A stretch of 64,000 nucleotides of DNA from Micromonospora chaiyaphumensis. Its GTDB lineage: Bacteria; Actinomycetota; Actinomycetes; Mycobacteriales; Micromonosporaceae. The notes below the pieces were generated by a model, which saw nothing but the letters and a program-made list of their open reading frames with translations, made no database searches and was not told the DNA's origin. The stretch lies in assembly GCF_900091435.1 (NCBI RefSeq), contig NZ_FMCS01000006.1, positions 150,057 to 214,056 of the forward strand. The letters run 5' to 3'. How positions within the stretch are numbered: position 1 is the stretch's first letter; each line of letters opens with the position of its first letter. This document shows, piece after piece, positions 56,982 through 64,000 of this stretch. Position numbers and translations under genes: made by a program.

Positions 56982-59012
56982 ATGCACCTCACACCCCCGC
57001 CGTCGGGCAGACGGATGCTGCTGGCAGCCGCCGTCGCGGCTGCCACCGCACTGGTGGCGACCGGACCGGTCGCCGCCGAACCGCTCACCACCCAACCCGC
57101 CACCGACCGCCAGGACCAGTACGCCGCCGCCGCGGCGGAGTACGGCGTGCCGCAGAACGTCCTGCTCGGCGTCTCGTACCTGGAGTCCCGCTGGGACACC
57201 CACCCGGGCCAGCCGAGCACCAGCGGCGGCTACGGCCCGATGCACCTCACCGACGCCCAGCACGTCCTCGCGACTCCGGCCAGCGGCCACGTCGACGAGG
57301 ACGAGGACCCGCGGGGCGACGACTCGCGCCCGCTCACCCTCGACCCGGCCCGCGCGGCCGCGCCGGCGGAGGACGTGCTGCCGCAGGCCTCCCTGCAGAC
57401 GCTCGACGCCGCCGCGGCGCTCACCGGCCTCAGCGAGGACACGCTGCGCACCGACGCCGCCGCGAACATCCGGGGCGGGGCGGCGCTGCTCGCCTCGTAC
57501 CAGAAGCAGTTGGGTGCACCGGTCGGCGCCGCCACCGACCCGGCGGCCTGGTACGGCGCGGTGGCCCGCTACTCCGGCGCGGACACCGAGGACGCGGCGG
57601 CGGCCTTCGCCGACGAGGTCTACGACCAGCTCGGCCTCGGGGCGAGCCGGACCACCGACGACGGCCAGCGGGTGACCCTGGCCGCCACCACGGTGACGCC
57701 CGACCAGTCCGGGCTGCACAAGCTGGGCCTGCGCCGGGCGGAGCGGCCCGACGGGCTGGAGTGCCCGGTCCGGCTGGCCTGCGAGTGGATCCCCGCCCCC
57801 TACGAGCAGCTCAGCGCGGACCCGGGCGACTACGGCAACCACGACCTCGGAAACCGGCCGGCACAGCAGAAGATCGAGTACATCGTCATCCACGACACCG
57901 AGGGCTACTTCGGCCCGAGCGTGAACCTGGTGAAGGACCCGACCTACCTGGGGTGGCACTACACGCTGCGGTCGGTGGACGGCTACGTCGCCCAGCACAT
58001 CAAGGCCAAGGACGTCGGCTGGCACGCCGGAAACTGGTACGTCAACGCCAAGTCCATCGGCCTGGAGCACGAGGGCTTCGCCGGGCACGGCACCTGGTAC
58101 ACCGAGGCGATGTACCGGGCCTCGGCCAAGCTGGTCCGGCACCTGGCGCTGAAGTTCCAGATCCCGCTGGACCGCCAGCACATCATCGGCCACGACAACG
58201 TCCCCGGCACCACCGCCGGCACCGTGGCCGGCATGCACTGGGACCCGGGCCCCTACTGGGACTGGTCGCACTACTTCGACCTGATGAAGGCGCCGTTCCA
58301 CTCCACCGGCACGCCGCACACCGGCCTGGTCACGATCGACCCGGACTTCGCCACGAACCAGCCGGCCTTCACCGGTTGCAACCAGCAGCCGCCGGGCGTG
58401 CCGAAGCCGACGCCGCCGGCCGCGCCGTGCCCGCTGCGCGGCTCCTCGGCGGTCATCCTGCGGACCGCGCCGAGCCCCACCGCCCCGCTGGTCAACGACC
58501 TCGGTCTGCGGCCGAACGGCACGCCGGACACCATGTACATCTCCGACCACGGCGCACGCGCCTCGGCCGGCCAGACGTACGCCCTCGCGGACATCCAGGG
58601 CGACTGGACCGCGATCTGGTACCTCAACCAGAAGGCCTGGTTCTACAACCCGGCCTCCGCACCGACGGCCAAGTGGGCGAACGGCTTCGTGGTGACCCCC
58701 AAGCCCGGGAAGACCACCATCCCGGTGTACGGGCGCGCCTACCCCGAGCGGGCGGCCTACCCGGCCGGGGTGCCGTACCAGACCATCTCCCCGCTGCAGT
58801 ACTCCCTCTCCGCGGGCCAGCGGTACGCGGTCGGCGGGGTCCTGCCGGGCGAGTACTACCGGGCCGTCACCTTCGACGGCTCGGCACCGGGTGACTGGAC
58901 GGTCATCCGCGGCGAGAACCGGTACGTGCAGATCCAGTTCGGGCACCGGGTGATGTTCGTGAACCTCGACGACGTCCAGATCCAGCCCGGCTCGGTCGGC
59001 GGGCCCGCCTGA
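56982..59012 (+). CDS. secreted transglycosylase-like plus N-acetylmuramoyl-L-alanine amidase
   Basis: A 676-aa secreted protein. Signal peptide (about residues 1-32, ends VAAEP). A lysozyme-like/SLT domain (about 45-215) has EYGVPQNVLLGVSYLESRWD, GYGPMHLT and AAWYGAVARYSG. An amidase_2 domain (about 275-430) has IEYIVIHDTEGYF, WHYTLRS, GLEHEGFA and IIGHDNVPGT, with zinc ligands His, His and possibly Asp/His. A beta-rich C-terminal repeat region (about 480-676) probably binds the wall. TGGAGG precedes the ATG. One polypeptide can cleave both glycan and peptide links of peptidoglycan. Confidence 0.88.
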   Translation: MHLTPPPSGRRMLLAAAVAAATALVATGPVAAEPLTTQPATDRQDQYAAAAAEYGVPQNVLLGVSYLESRWDTHPGQPSTSGGYGPMHLTDAQHVLATPASGHVDEDEDPRGDDSRPLTLDPARAAAPAEDVLPQASLQTLDAAAALTGLSEDTLRTDAAANIRGGAALLASYQKQLGAPVGAATDPAAWYGAVARYSGADTEDAAAAFADEVYDQLGLGASRTTDDGQRVTLAATTVTPDQSGLHKLGLRRAERPDGLECPVRLACEWIPAPYEQLSADPGDYGNHDLGNRPAQQKIEYIVIHDTEGYFGPSVNLVKDPTYLGWHYTLRSVDGYVAQHIKAKDVGWHAGNWYVNAKSIGLEHEGFAGHGTWYTEAMYRASAKLVRHLALKFQIPLDRQHIIGHDNVPGTTAGTVAGMHWDPGPYWDWSHYFDLMKAPFHSTGTPHTGLVTIDPDFATNQPAFTGCNQQPPGVPKPTPPAAPCPLRGSSAVILRTAPSPTAPLVNDLGLRPNGTPDTMYISDHGARASAGQTYALADIQGDWTAIWYLNQKAWFYNPASAPTAKWANGFVVTPKPGKTTIPVYGRAYPERAAYPAGVPYQTISPLQYSLSAGQRYAVGGVLPGEYYRAVTFDGSAPGDWTVIRGENRYVQIQFGHRVMFVNLDDVQIQPGSVGGPA

Positions 59013-59026
59013 CCGACCTGATGACG

Positions 59027-59060
59027 AAGGCCCCCGGTCCGTACGGACCGGGGGCCTTCT
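59027..59060. terminator. perfect 34-bp palindrome terminator (convergent)
   Basis: GAAGGCCCCCGGTCC, centre GTAC, and its complement make a perfect dyad. It lies between the amidase and the second NlpC/P60 gene and can act on both strands. Confidence 0.92.
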
Positions 59061-59078
59061 CGTCACTCGGGAGCCGGG

Positions 59079-60089
59079 TCAGGTGACCCGGACGAAACCG
59101 GCGAGCGGCTGTGTGCTGATGCTGGACACCTGGACCGGCTTGCCGGTCCGTGGTGCGTGCACCATCACCCCGTTGCCGAGATAGAGCCCGACGTGGTGCA
59201 GGTCGCTGCCGAAGAAGACGAGGTCACCCGGCCTGGCCTCGGAGCGGGAGACCCTACGGCCCTCGTTCCACTGCGCGCCGGTGAAGTGGGTGAGCGAGAT
59301 GCCGGCCGCCTTGTAGGCGTACTGGGTGAGGCCGGAGCAGTCGAACGAGTTCGGGCCGGTGGCGCCCCACACGTAGGGGTCACCGACCTGGGCGCAGGCC
59401 GTCTTGATCGCGGTGCGCGCGGCGCTGCTGACCACGCCGTCGATGGCCGGGCAGCCCGCCGGGCGGATCGAGGTCACCGGGAGCATCGCCGTCAACCGCT
59501 TGATCTCGGAGTCGATCTGCTTCTTCTTCGTCGCCAGCTCGGCTTCCTGCTTCTGCTCGGTGGCGATCAGCGCGTCCAGCTTCTGCTTCTGCCGGTTGTA
59601 CTTGTCCCGGACGGCCAGCACGCCGGCGATCTGCTTGCGCTGGTCGTCGGCGAGCCGGTCGAGGATGACCAGCTGCTCGGCGAGGGTGCCCGGGCGGGTG
59701 CTCACCAGCAGCGCGCCCATCTCCTGGGACGGGCCCTGGATGTAGTAGCGGGCGGCGATGTCGCCGACCTTGTTCATGGCGAGCGCCGACTCCAGCTCCA
59801 GCGGCACCATCTTCTTCTGGAGGTCCGCCGACTTCTTCTTGTTGACCTTGAGCTGGGAGCGGACCTTGTTGTACTGCTCGATCGTGGGTTCGAGCTTCTC
59901 CCACTGCTTGTCGATCTGCGCGTCGATCTCGTCCACCGACGGCGCCGCGTGCGCCGGGGCCGTCAGCATCCCGGCACCGACCGCGACAGCTGCGACAAGG
60001 GTGAGGAGACGGCGTACCACCCGGCGCATCCCGGCCGGTCGGACGGGCGGCTGGCTCGGGGCGTGACGATCAGGGGGCATGGTTGCCAC
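59079..60089 (-). CDS. coiled-coil NlpC/P60 peptidoglycan hydrolase, paralogue 2
   Basis: A 336-aa paralogue of the protein at 55586-56623: signal peptide (ends about residue 47), coiled coil of about 150 residues with many Lys, and C40 domain with FDCSGLTQYAYKAAGI and DLHHVGLYLGNG. It shares the start pattern of its paralogue. GTG 60089 follows AAAGGAG at 9 nt; ATG 60080 is an alternative. No ydaO element is seen upstream, only two small hairpins. Role as for the paralogue. Confidence 0.9.
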   Translation of the reverse strand: MATMPPDRHAPSQPPVRPAGMRRVVRRLLTLVAAVAVGAGMLTAPAHAAPSVDEIDAQIDKQWEKLEPTIEQYNKVRSQLKVNKKKSADLQKKMVPLELESALAMNKVGDIAARYYIQGPSQEMGALLVSTRPGTLAEQLVILDRLADDQRKQIAGVLAVRDKYNRQKQKLDALIATEQKQEAELATKKKQIDSEIKRLTAMLPVTSIRPAGCPAIDGVVSSAARTAIKTACAQVGDPYVWGATGPNSFDCSGLTQYAYKAAGISLTHFTGAQWNEGRRVSRSEARPGDLVFFGSDLHHVGLYLGNGVMVHAPRTGKPVQVSSISTQPLAGFVRVT

Positions 60090-60259
60090 CGGCACGGACT
60101 CCTTTGCAACCGACCGCCGGGCGCCTCGCGAGAGGGAAGGTCGAGGCAGACGACCCACAGCGGTCGGTGCCCCACATTAGGGAAGGCACCGGGGTGGAAT
60201 CAAGGCGACCTTTGGTTCAATCACGTCTGCGCGACCGCTTGTGTACCAAGGGTATTCAT

Positions 60260-61264
60260 TCACTTGCCAACGATTGCCGTCAATACGTCGTCGAGTGTCA
60301 CCACGCCCAGGGGTCGACGGCCGTCGCTCACCAGCACCATGTGCCGCCGCTCGCGGCGCATCGAGAGCAACAGGTCGGCCAGCGTACGGTCGGGCGGCAC
60401 CACGGCCAGCGGCCGGTAGATGCCGACCGGCACCGGGGCGCGGCGGCTGGCGCCCGCGTAGCCCAGCACGTCCTTCACGTGGACGAAACCGAGCACCCGC
60501 CGCGTGGACCGCTGCACCACCGGGAATCGGGACCGGCCGGTGCGGGTGGCCAGCACCTCCAGCGACGCCGGTGAGACGTCCTCGGCCACCGTGGTCACCG
60601 TCGACCACGGTTGCAGAGCGTCGGCGGCCGTCCGGCTGTGCAGGGCCAGCGCGCCGGTGATCCGGGCGTGCTCCTCGGCGTCCAGCAACCCCTCGGTACG
60701 CGCCTGCGAGACCAGGCCGGCCAGTTCCTCCGCCGTGAACACCGTCTTCACGGCGTCGGTCGCCTCGACCCGCCACACCCGCAGCACCTGCCGGGCCGAC
60801 CACTTCATGGCCAGCAGCAGCGGCTTGGTGCCCAGGCAGAACGCGAGCATGGCCGGGCCGAGCCAGAGCGCGGACGGTTCCGGACCGGCCAGGGTGATGT
60901 TCTTCGGCACCATCTCGCCGACGACGGTGTGCAGGAAGACCACCACACCGAGGGCGATAACGAAGGCCACCGGGTGCACCGCCGAGGCGGGCAGGCCGAG
61001 CGCCTCGAACGGGGCCTCCAGCAGGTGGGCCAGCGCCGGCTCGGCGATCGCGCCGAGCCCCAGCGAGCAGACCGTGATGCCGAGCTGCGCCCCGGCGATC
61101 ATCAGCGGGATCTGGTTCATCGCCGAGAGCGCCCAACGGGCCCGCTTCGAGGTCGCCGCCAGCGGTTCGAGCACGGTGCGGCGGGAGGCGATCAGGGCGA
61201 ACTCGCTGCCCACGAAGAAGGCGTTGCCGAGCAGCAGCACGAGGGCGACCAGCAGTTCACTCAC
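60260..61264 (-). CDS. CNNM/CorC-family membrane protein (second of pair)
   Basis: A 334-aa protein of the CNNM/hemolysin-C-like family. The DUF21 domain (three to four helices; AFFVGSEFALIASRR is typical, GEMVPKNITLAG) is followed by a CBS pair (RFPVVQRSTRRVLGFVHVKDVL, then HMVLVSDGRRPLGVVTLDDVL). Members act in Mg2+/Co2+ export or envelope homeostasis. It overlaps the upstream paralogue gene by 8 bp. No CorC_HlyC end domain is seen, so it is shorter than its partner. Confidence 0.92.
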   Translation of the reverse strand: MSELLVALVLLLGNAFFVGSEFALIASRRTVLEPLAATSKRARWALSAMNQIPLMIAGAQLGITVCSLGLGAIAEPALAHLLEAPFEALGLPASAVHPVAFVIALGVVVFLHTVVGEMVPKNITLAGPEPSALWLGPAMLAFCLGTKPLLLAMKWSARQVLRVWRVEATDAVKTVFTAEELAGLVSQARTEGLLDAEEHARITGALALHSRTAADALQPWSTVTTVAEDVSPASLEVLATRTGRSRFPVVQRSTRRVLGFVHVKDVLGYAGASRRAPVPVGIYRPLAVVPPDRTLADLLLSMRRERRHMVLVSDGRRPLGVVTLDDVLTAIVGK

Positions 61265-62564
61265 CGTCGTCGGGCTCCTCCGGGCGGACCACCCGGACCT
61301 GCTCGATCCGGTGGCGGTCGATCTCGACCACGGTGAACTCGTAACCGGCCTCCTCGACCGTCTCGCCGGGCACCGGGATGTGCCCGAGCCGGGCCATCAG
61401 GAAGCCGGCCAGGGTCTCGTACGGCCCCTCGGGGAGCCGGAAACCGGTCTGCTCGATCAGTTCGTCCTCGCGGAGCACGCCGTCGACCAGCACGGTGCGC
61501 TCGCCGCCCGGCACGGTCAGCTCGACCGGCCCGGCATCGTCGACCGCGGCCGGGTCGAACTCGTCGGCGATCTCCCCGACCAGCTCCTCGACCAGGTCCT
61601 CCACGGTCACCACGCCGTCGGTGCCGCCGTACTCGTCGACCACGATGGCGAGGTCGGCGCCGGCGTCCTTCAGCGCGGCCAGCACGCCGTCGAGGTCGAG
61701 GCTCTCCGGGACGTACACCGGTTCGCGGGCCACCGCGGCGACCGTGGTGGCGGCCCGGCTGGCCAGCGGCACACCGAGCGCGTCGGGCACCCCGGCCACG
61801 CCGGTGACCAGATCCAGCGTCTCCTCGTAGACCGGGAACCGGGTGCGGCCGGTCTGCCGGGACAGGTCCAGCAGCTCGGCGACCGTCGCGGTGGCACGCA
61901 GCGCGATCACGTCGACCCGCGGGGTCATGGCCTCGGCGGCCCGCTTGTCGCCGAACCGGATGGTGCGGCGCAGCAGCATCGCGGTGTCCGGTGGCAACGC
62001 CCCGGCCCGGGCCGAGATGGCGGCGAGCAGGCCGAGCTCCTCCGGCGACCGGGCGCTGGCCAGCTCCTCCTGCGGCTCCACGCCGAGCCGCCGGACCAGC
62101 CGGTTGGCCGAGTCGTTGAGCAGCCGGATCAGCCAGCCGAAGGTGCGGGAGAAGGTGCGCATCGGCCCGGCCGTGCCGAGCGCGGTGGGCATCGGCCGGG
62201 CCAGCGCGAGGTTCTTGGGCACCAGCTCGCCGAAGAGCATCGAGATGAGGGTGGCCAGCGCCAGGGCGAGGAGGCCGGAGATCCGTTCGGCCCCGCCGAC
62301 CGGGCGCAGCAGCGGGGCGAAGAGCCGGGCCAGCGCCGGCTCGGCCAGGTAGCCGGTGAGCAGCGCGGTGATCGTGATGCCGAGCTGGGCGCCGGAGAGC
62401 TGGAAGGACAGCTCGCGGAGCGCCCGGCGTACCGTGGCGGCCCGGCCGTCGCCCTCGCCGGCCCGCCGGTCGATCTCCGCCCGGTCGACCGTGACCAGGG
62501 CGAACTCGGCCGCGACGAAGAACGCGTTGCCGGCGGTCAGCAGCACGAAGCCGACCAGGGGCAA
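61257..62564 (-). CDS. CNNM/CorC-family membrane protein (first of pair)
   Basis: A 435-aa paralogue with a complete set: DUF21 helices (GNAFFVAAEFALVTVDRAE, FGELVPKNLALARP), two CBS motifs (RTRFPVYEETLDLVTGVAGV, ADLAIVVDEYGGTDGVVTVEDLVEELVGEI) and the CorC_HlyC domain at the end (from about residue 340). The start is doubtful: TTG 62564 is the first usable codon. The frame is open upstream without ATG or GTG. Pairing of two CNNM genes is common in actinobacteria. Confidence 0.92.
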   Translation of the reverse strand: MPLVGFVLLTAGNAFFVAAEFALVTVDRAEIDRRAGEGDGRAATVRRALRELSFQLSGAQLGITITALLTGYLAEPALARLFAPLLRPVGGAERISGLLALALATLISMLFGELVPKNLALARPMPTALGTAGPMRTFSRTFGWLIRLLNDSANRLVRRLGVEPQEELASARSPEELGLLAAISARAGALPPDTAMLLRRTIRFGDKRAAEAMTPRVDVIALRATATVAELLDLSRQTGRTRFPVYEETLDLVTGVAGVPDALGVPLASRAATTVAAVAREPVYVPESLDLDGVLAALKDAGADLAIVVDEYGGTDGVVTVEDLVEELVGEIADEFDPAAVDDAGPVELTVPGGERTVLVDGVLREDELIEQTGFRLPEGPYETLAGFLMARLGHIPVPGETVEEAGYEFTVVEIDRHRIEQVRVVRPEEPDDGE

Positions 62565-62671
62565 CAGCGTGGTAACCAGCAGGCCGTCGATGAGCGCGAT
62601 TGTTCCACGGGCCGGCAGCCGGCACGAACCGGCGGCGGGCGGGCTGGCGGCCCGGACGTAGCGTGGATCGC

Positions 62672-63349
62672 ATGAACCGCCTGCTGCTCACCGACGAACT
62701 GGTCCTGCTCGCCTACGACGACGCCGGCACCAACCGGCTCGGCCGGCCGCACCTGGACCACGGCCTCGCCGGGGCCGTCCTGCTCGAGCTGGCCCTGGCC
62801 CGCCGGGTCGAGGTGACCGGCGGCCGGCTGGCGGTGACCGACCCCGCCCCGATCGGCGTGCCGCTGCTGGACCAGGCGCTCGCCACCGTCGCCGGGGACC
62901 GTCCGCGCAAGCCGAAGGACTGGATCGGGAGGCTGGCCAAGGGCCTGCCGGACCGGGTGCTCGACGGCCTGGTCCACGCCGGGGTCCTGCGCCGCGAGTC
63001 GGACCGGGTGCTGTGGGTGTTCCCGCGTACCCGCTATCCCTCGCCCACCGGCGCGGAGCCGGCGGTGGAGACGGCGGCCCGGGAGCGGATGCTGGCCGCG
63101 CTTCTCGGCGACGGCCCGGTGGACGCCCGGACGGCCGCGCTGCTCGCCCTGACCCGGGCTGTCGGCCTGGACCGGAAGCTCTTCCGCGAGCTGCCCCGGG
63201 AGCGGGTCAAGGCCCGCCTGGGCGAGATCGCCGCGGGCGACTGGGCCTCGGCGGCCACCCGGAAGGCCATCGAGGAGACGCAGGCCGCGGTGCTGATCGC
63301 CACGACGGCCGCCGCCACGGCCGCCATCGCGACCACCACGGTCTCCTGA
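62672..63349 (+). CDS. GPP34 (GOLPH3-like) family protein
   Basis: A 225-aa protein of the GPP34 fold, starting MNRLLLTDELVLLAYDDAG. Typical features are the LLDQALATV segment, basic residues in GDRPRKPKDWIGRLAKGL and the hydrophobic helix near the end (AAVLIATTAAATAAIATT). Eukaryotic GOLPH3 binds phosphatidylinositol-4-phosphate; in actinobacteria the role is unknown, perhaps membrane association. Starts at ATG 62672, soon after the divergent CNNM gene. Confidence 0.9.
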   Translation: MNRLLLTDELVLLAYDDAGTNRLGRPHLDHGLAGAVLLELALARRVEVTGGRLAVTDPAPIGVPLLDQALATVAGDRPRKPKDWIGRLAKGLPDRVLDGLVHAGVLRRESDRVLWVFPRTRYPSPTGAEPAVETAARERMLAALLGDGPVDARTAALLALTRAVGLDRKLFRELPRERVKARLGEIAAGDWASAATRKAIEETQAAVLIATTAAATAAIATTTVS

Positions 63350-63352
63350 CCG

Positions 63353-63394
63353 ACGACGGCGGCGGCACCCGCCTCGGGGTGCCGCCGCCGTCGT
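63353..63394. terminator. bidirectional terminator with 18-bp stem
   Basis: ACGACGGCGGCGGCACCC and its exact complement close a 6-nt loop between the GPP34 gene and the facing Fe-S reductase gene. Confidence 0.93.
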
Positions 63395-63419
63395 GGTTCG
63401 GCTCTGCCTGGGGTACGCC

Positions 63420-64000
63420 TCAGCCGGCGACCGCCTCGGTCTCCTTCTCGCCCGCCGGGGCGTCCGGCTTGACCGAGCGGAGCAGCACGCTCGCCACGTC
63501 GACCACCTCGACCTGCTCGCCGGCGCCCTTGCCGTTGACCCCGTCGTTGAGCATCGTCGAGCAGAACGGGCAGCCGACCGCGATGGTCTTCGCCCCGGTG
63601 GACATGGCCTCCTCGACCCGGTCCACGTTGATCCGCTTGCCGATCTTCTCCTCCATCCACATCCGGGCGCCGCCGGCGCCGCAGCAGAAGGAGCGCTCGC
63701 TGTTGCGCGGCATCTCGGTCAGCTCGCCCTGGATGGCGTCGCCGAGCACCTCGCGGGGAGCGGCGAAGACCCGGTTGTGCCGGCCCAGGTAGCAGGGGTC
63801 GTGGTAGGTCACGCCGCCGTCGACCGGCTGCACCGGGGTGAGCTTGCCGGCGGCCACCAGGTGGGCCAGCAGCTGGGTGTGGTGCACGACCTCGAACTCG
63901 CCGCCGAGCTGGCCGTACTCGTTGCCCAGGGTGTTGAAGCAGTGCGGGCAGGTGGCGACGATCTTGCGCTTGCTCTTCTCCCGGCCCTCGAACGCCTCGT
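63420..64000 (-). CDS. (Fe-S)-binding heterodisulfide-reductase-like protein, C-terminal part
   Basis: The open frame runs off the right edge, so the start lies outside. The visible 193 residues include two cysteine-rich (CCG) blocks: KIVATCPHCFNTLGNEYG and HDPCYLGRHN; then ERSFCCGAGGARMWMEEK and VGCPFCSTMLND. They bind iron-sulfur clusters or zinc in the HdrB/GlpC/LutA-type domain. In mycobacteria a related protein is encoded near acyl-CoA metabolism and is membrane-linked. The full protein is probably several hundred residues longer. Partial. Confidence 0.85.
   Translation of the reverse strand, partial: EAFEGREKSKRKIVATCPHCFNTLGNEYGQLGGEFEVVHHTQLLAHLVAAGKLTPVQPVDGGVTYHDPCYLGRHNRVFAAPREVLGDAIQGELTEMPRNSERSFCCGAGGARMWMEEKIGKRINVDRVEEAMSTGAKTIAVGCPFCSTMLNDGVNGKGAGEQVEVVDVASVLLRSVKPDAPAGEKETEAVAG

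Noticed and set aside
60090..60240. A second c-di-AMP riboswitch upstream of the paralogous NlpC/P60 gene
   Set aside because: Only two small unrelated hairpins are present; the conserved ydaO segments are missing.

Overview
The window is very G+C-rich, has densely packed genes with many GTG starts and 1-8 bp start/stop overlaps, and carries actinobacterial hallmarks: a dnaK-grpE-dnaJ-hspR operon with an HspR (HAIR) box, SARP/AfsR-type and CGNR regulators, F420-type luciferase-like oxidoreductases, RipA-like NlpC/P60 proteins and a ydaO (c-di-AMP) leader. Gene content and order best fit a filamentous actinomycete of the Micromonosporaceae (Micromonospora-like). This is inference from content, not a database match.

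Layout. 1-2100: a small charged protein, a ketopantoate-reductase-like enzyme and a divergent CGNR regulator that share two palindromic operators. 2107-6600: the heat-shock operon hspR/dnaJ/grpE/dnaK (minus strand). 6700-11500: two overlapping dynamin-like membrane GTPases and a conserved hypothetical. 11500-16400: a Pro/Thr-rich membrane protein, then the E1alpha-E1beta-E2 genes of a branched-chain/pyruvate-type 2-oxoacid dehydrogenase (no E3 here). 16600-19970: a 45-aa microprotein and a 942-aa low-complexity, single-pass protein with an LppU-like tail. 19970-23190: a maleylpyruvate-isomerase-like protein and TetR regulator sharing two operators, then an NHLRC2-like thioredoxin/beta-propeller protein. 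23198-25402: the 5-oxoprolinase operon pxpB-pxpC-pxpA. 25479-29493: TrhA-type membrane protein, two DUF6458 paralogues flanking a SixA-like phosphatase, and an acyl-CoA dehydrogenase with a palindrome in its leader. 29633-38418: signalling and metabolism (SpoIIE phosphatase, RlpA-like protein, phosphoribosyltransferase, questin-oxidase-like protein, hydrolase, ASCH, LLM oxidoreductase, a MerR-PP2C fusion, PadR with a membrane protein, NUDIX). 38450-43563: LysR, DUF1801, VOC, aldo/keto reductase, GNAT, AadA-like nucleotidyltransferase, a 39-aa membrane microprotein and a DUF218-like protein. 43590-49367: a DrrAB-like ABC exporter, a DUF4097 protein and a 1046-aa AfsR-like regulator.

49492-53018 is the most accessory-looking part: short orphan proteins (one resembling colicin-DNase immunity proteins) lie downstream of a tRNA-Gly(CCC), and a 26-bp near-copy of the tRNA 3' end lies about 2.9 kb away. 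This looks like the footprint of a tRNA-targeted integration with no integrase left.

53255-64000 returns to core functions: a secreted M43-type metalloprotease, a flavin-type oxidoreductase, dCTP deaminase, and a cell-wall cluster of two coiled-coil NlpC/P60 hydrolases flanking a transglycosylase-amidase protein, the first hydrolase under a c-di-AMP riboswitch. Two CNNM/CorC membrane proteins, a GPP34 protein and the C-terminal part of an Fe-S reductase close the window. Perfect GC-rich hairpins mark nearly all convergent gene ends. Most of the window is ordinary chromosome. The best leads are the tRNA-Gly island, the MerR-PP2C fusion with its internal start, the two microproteins, and several clean operator pairs.
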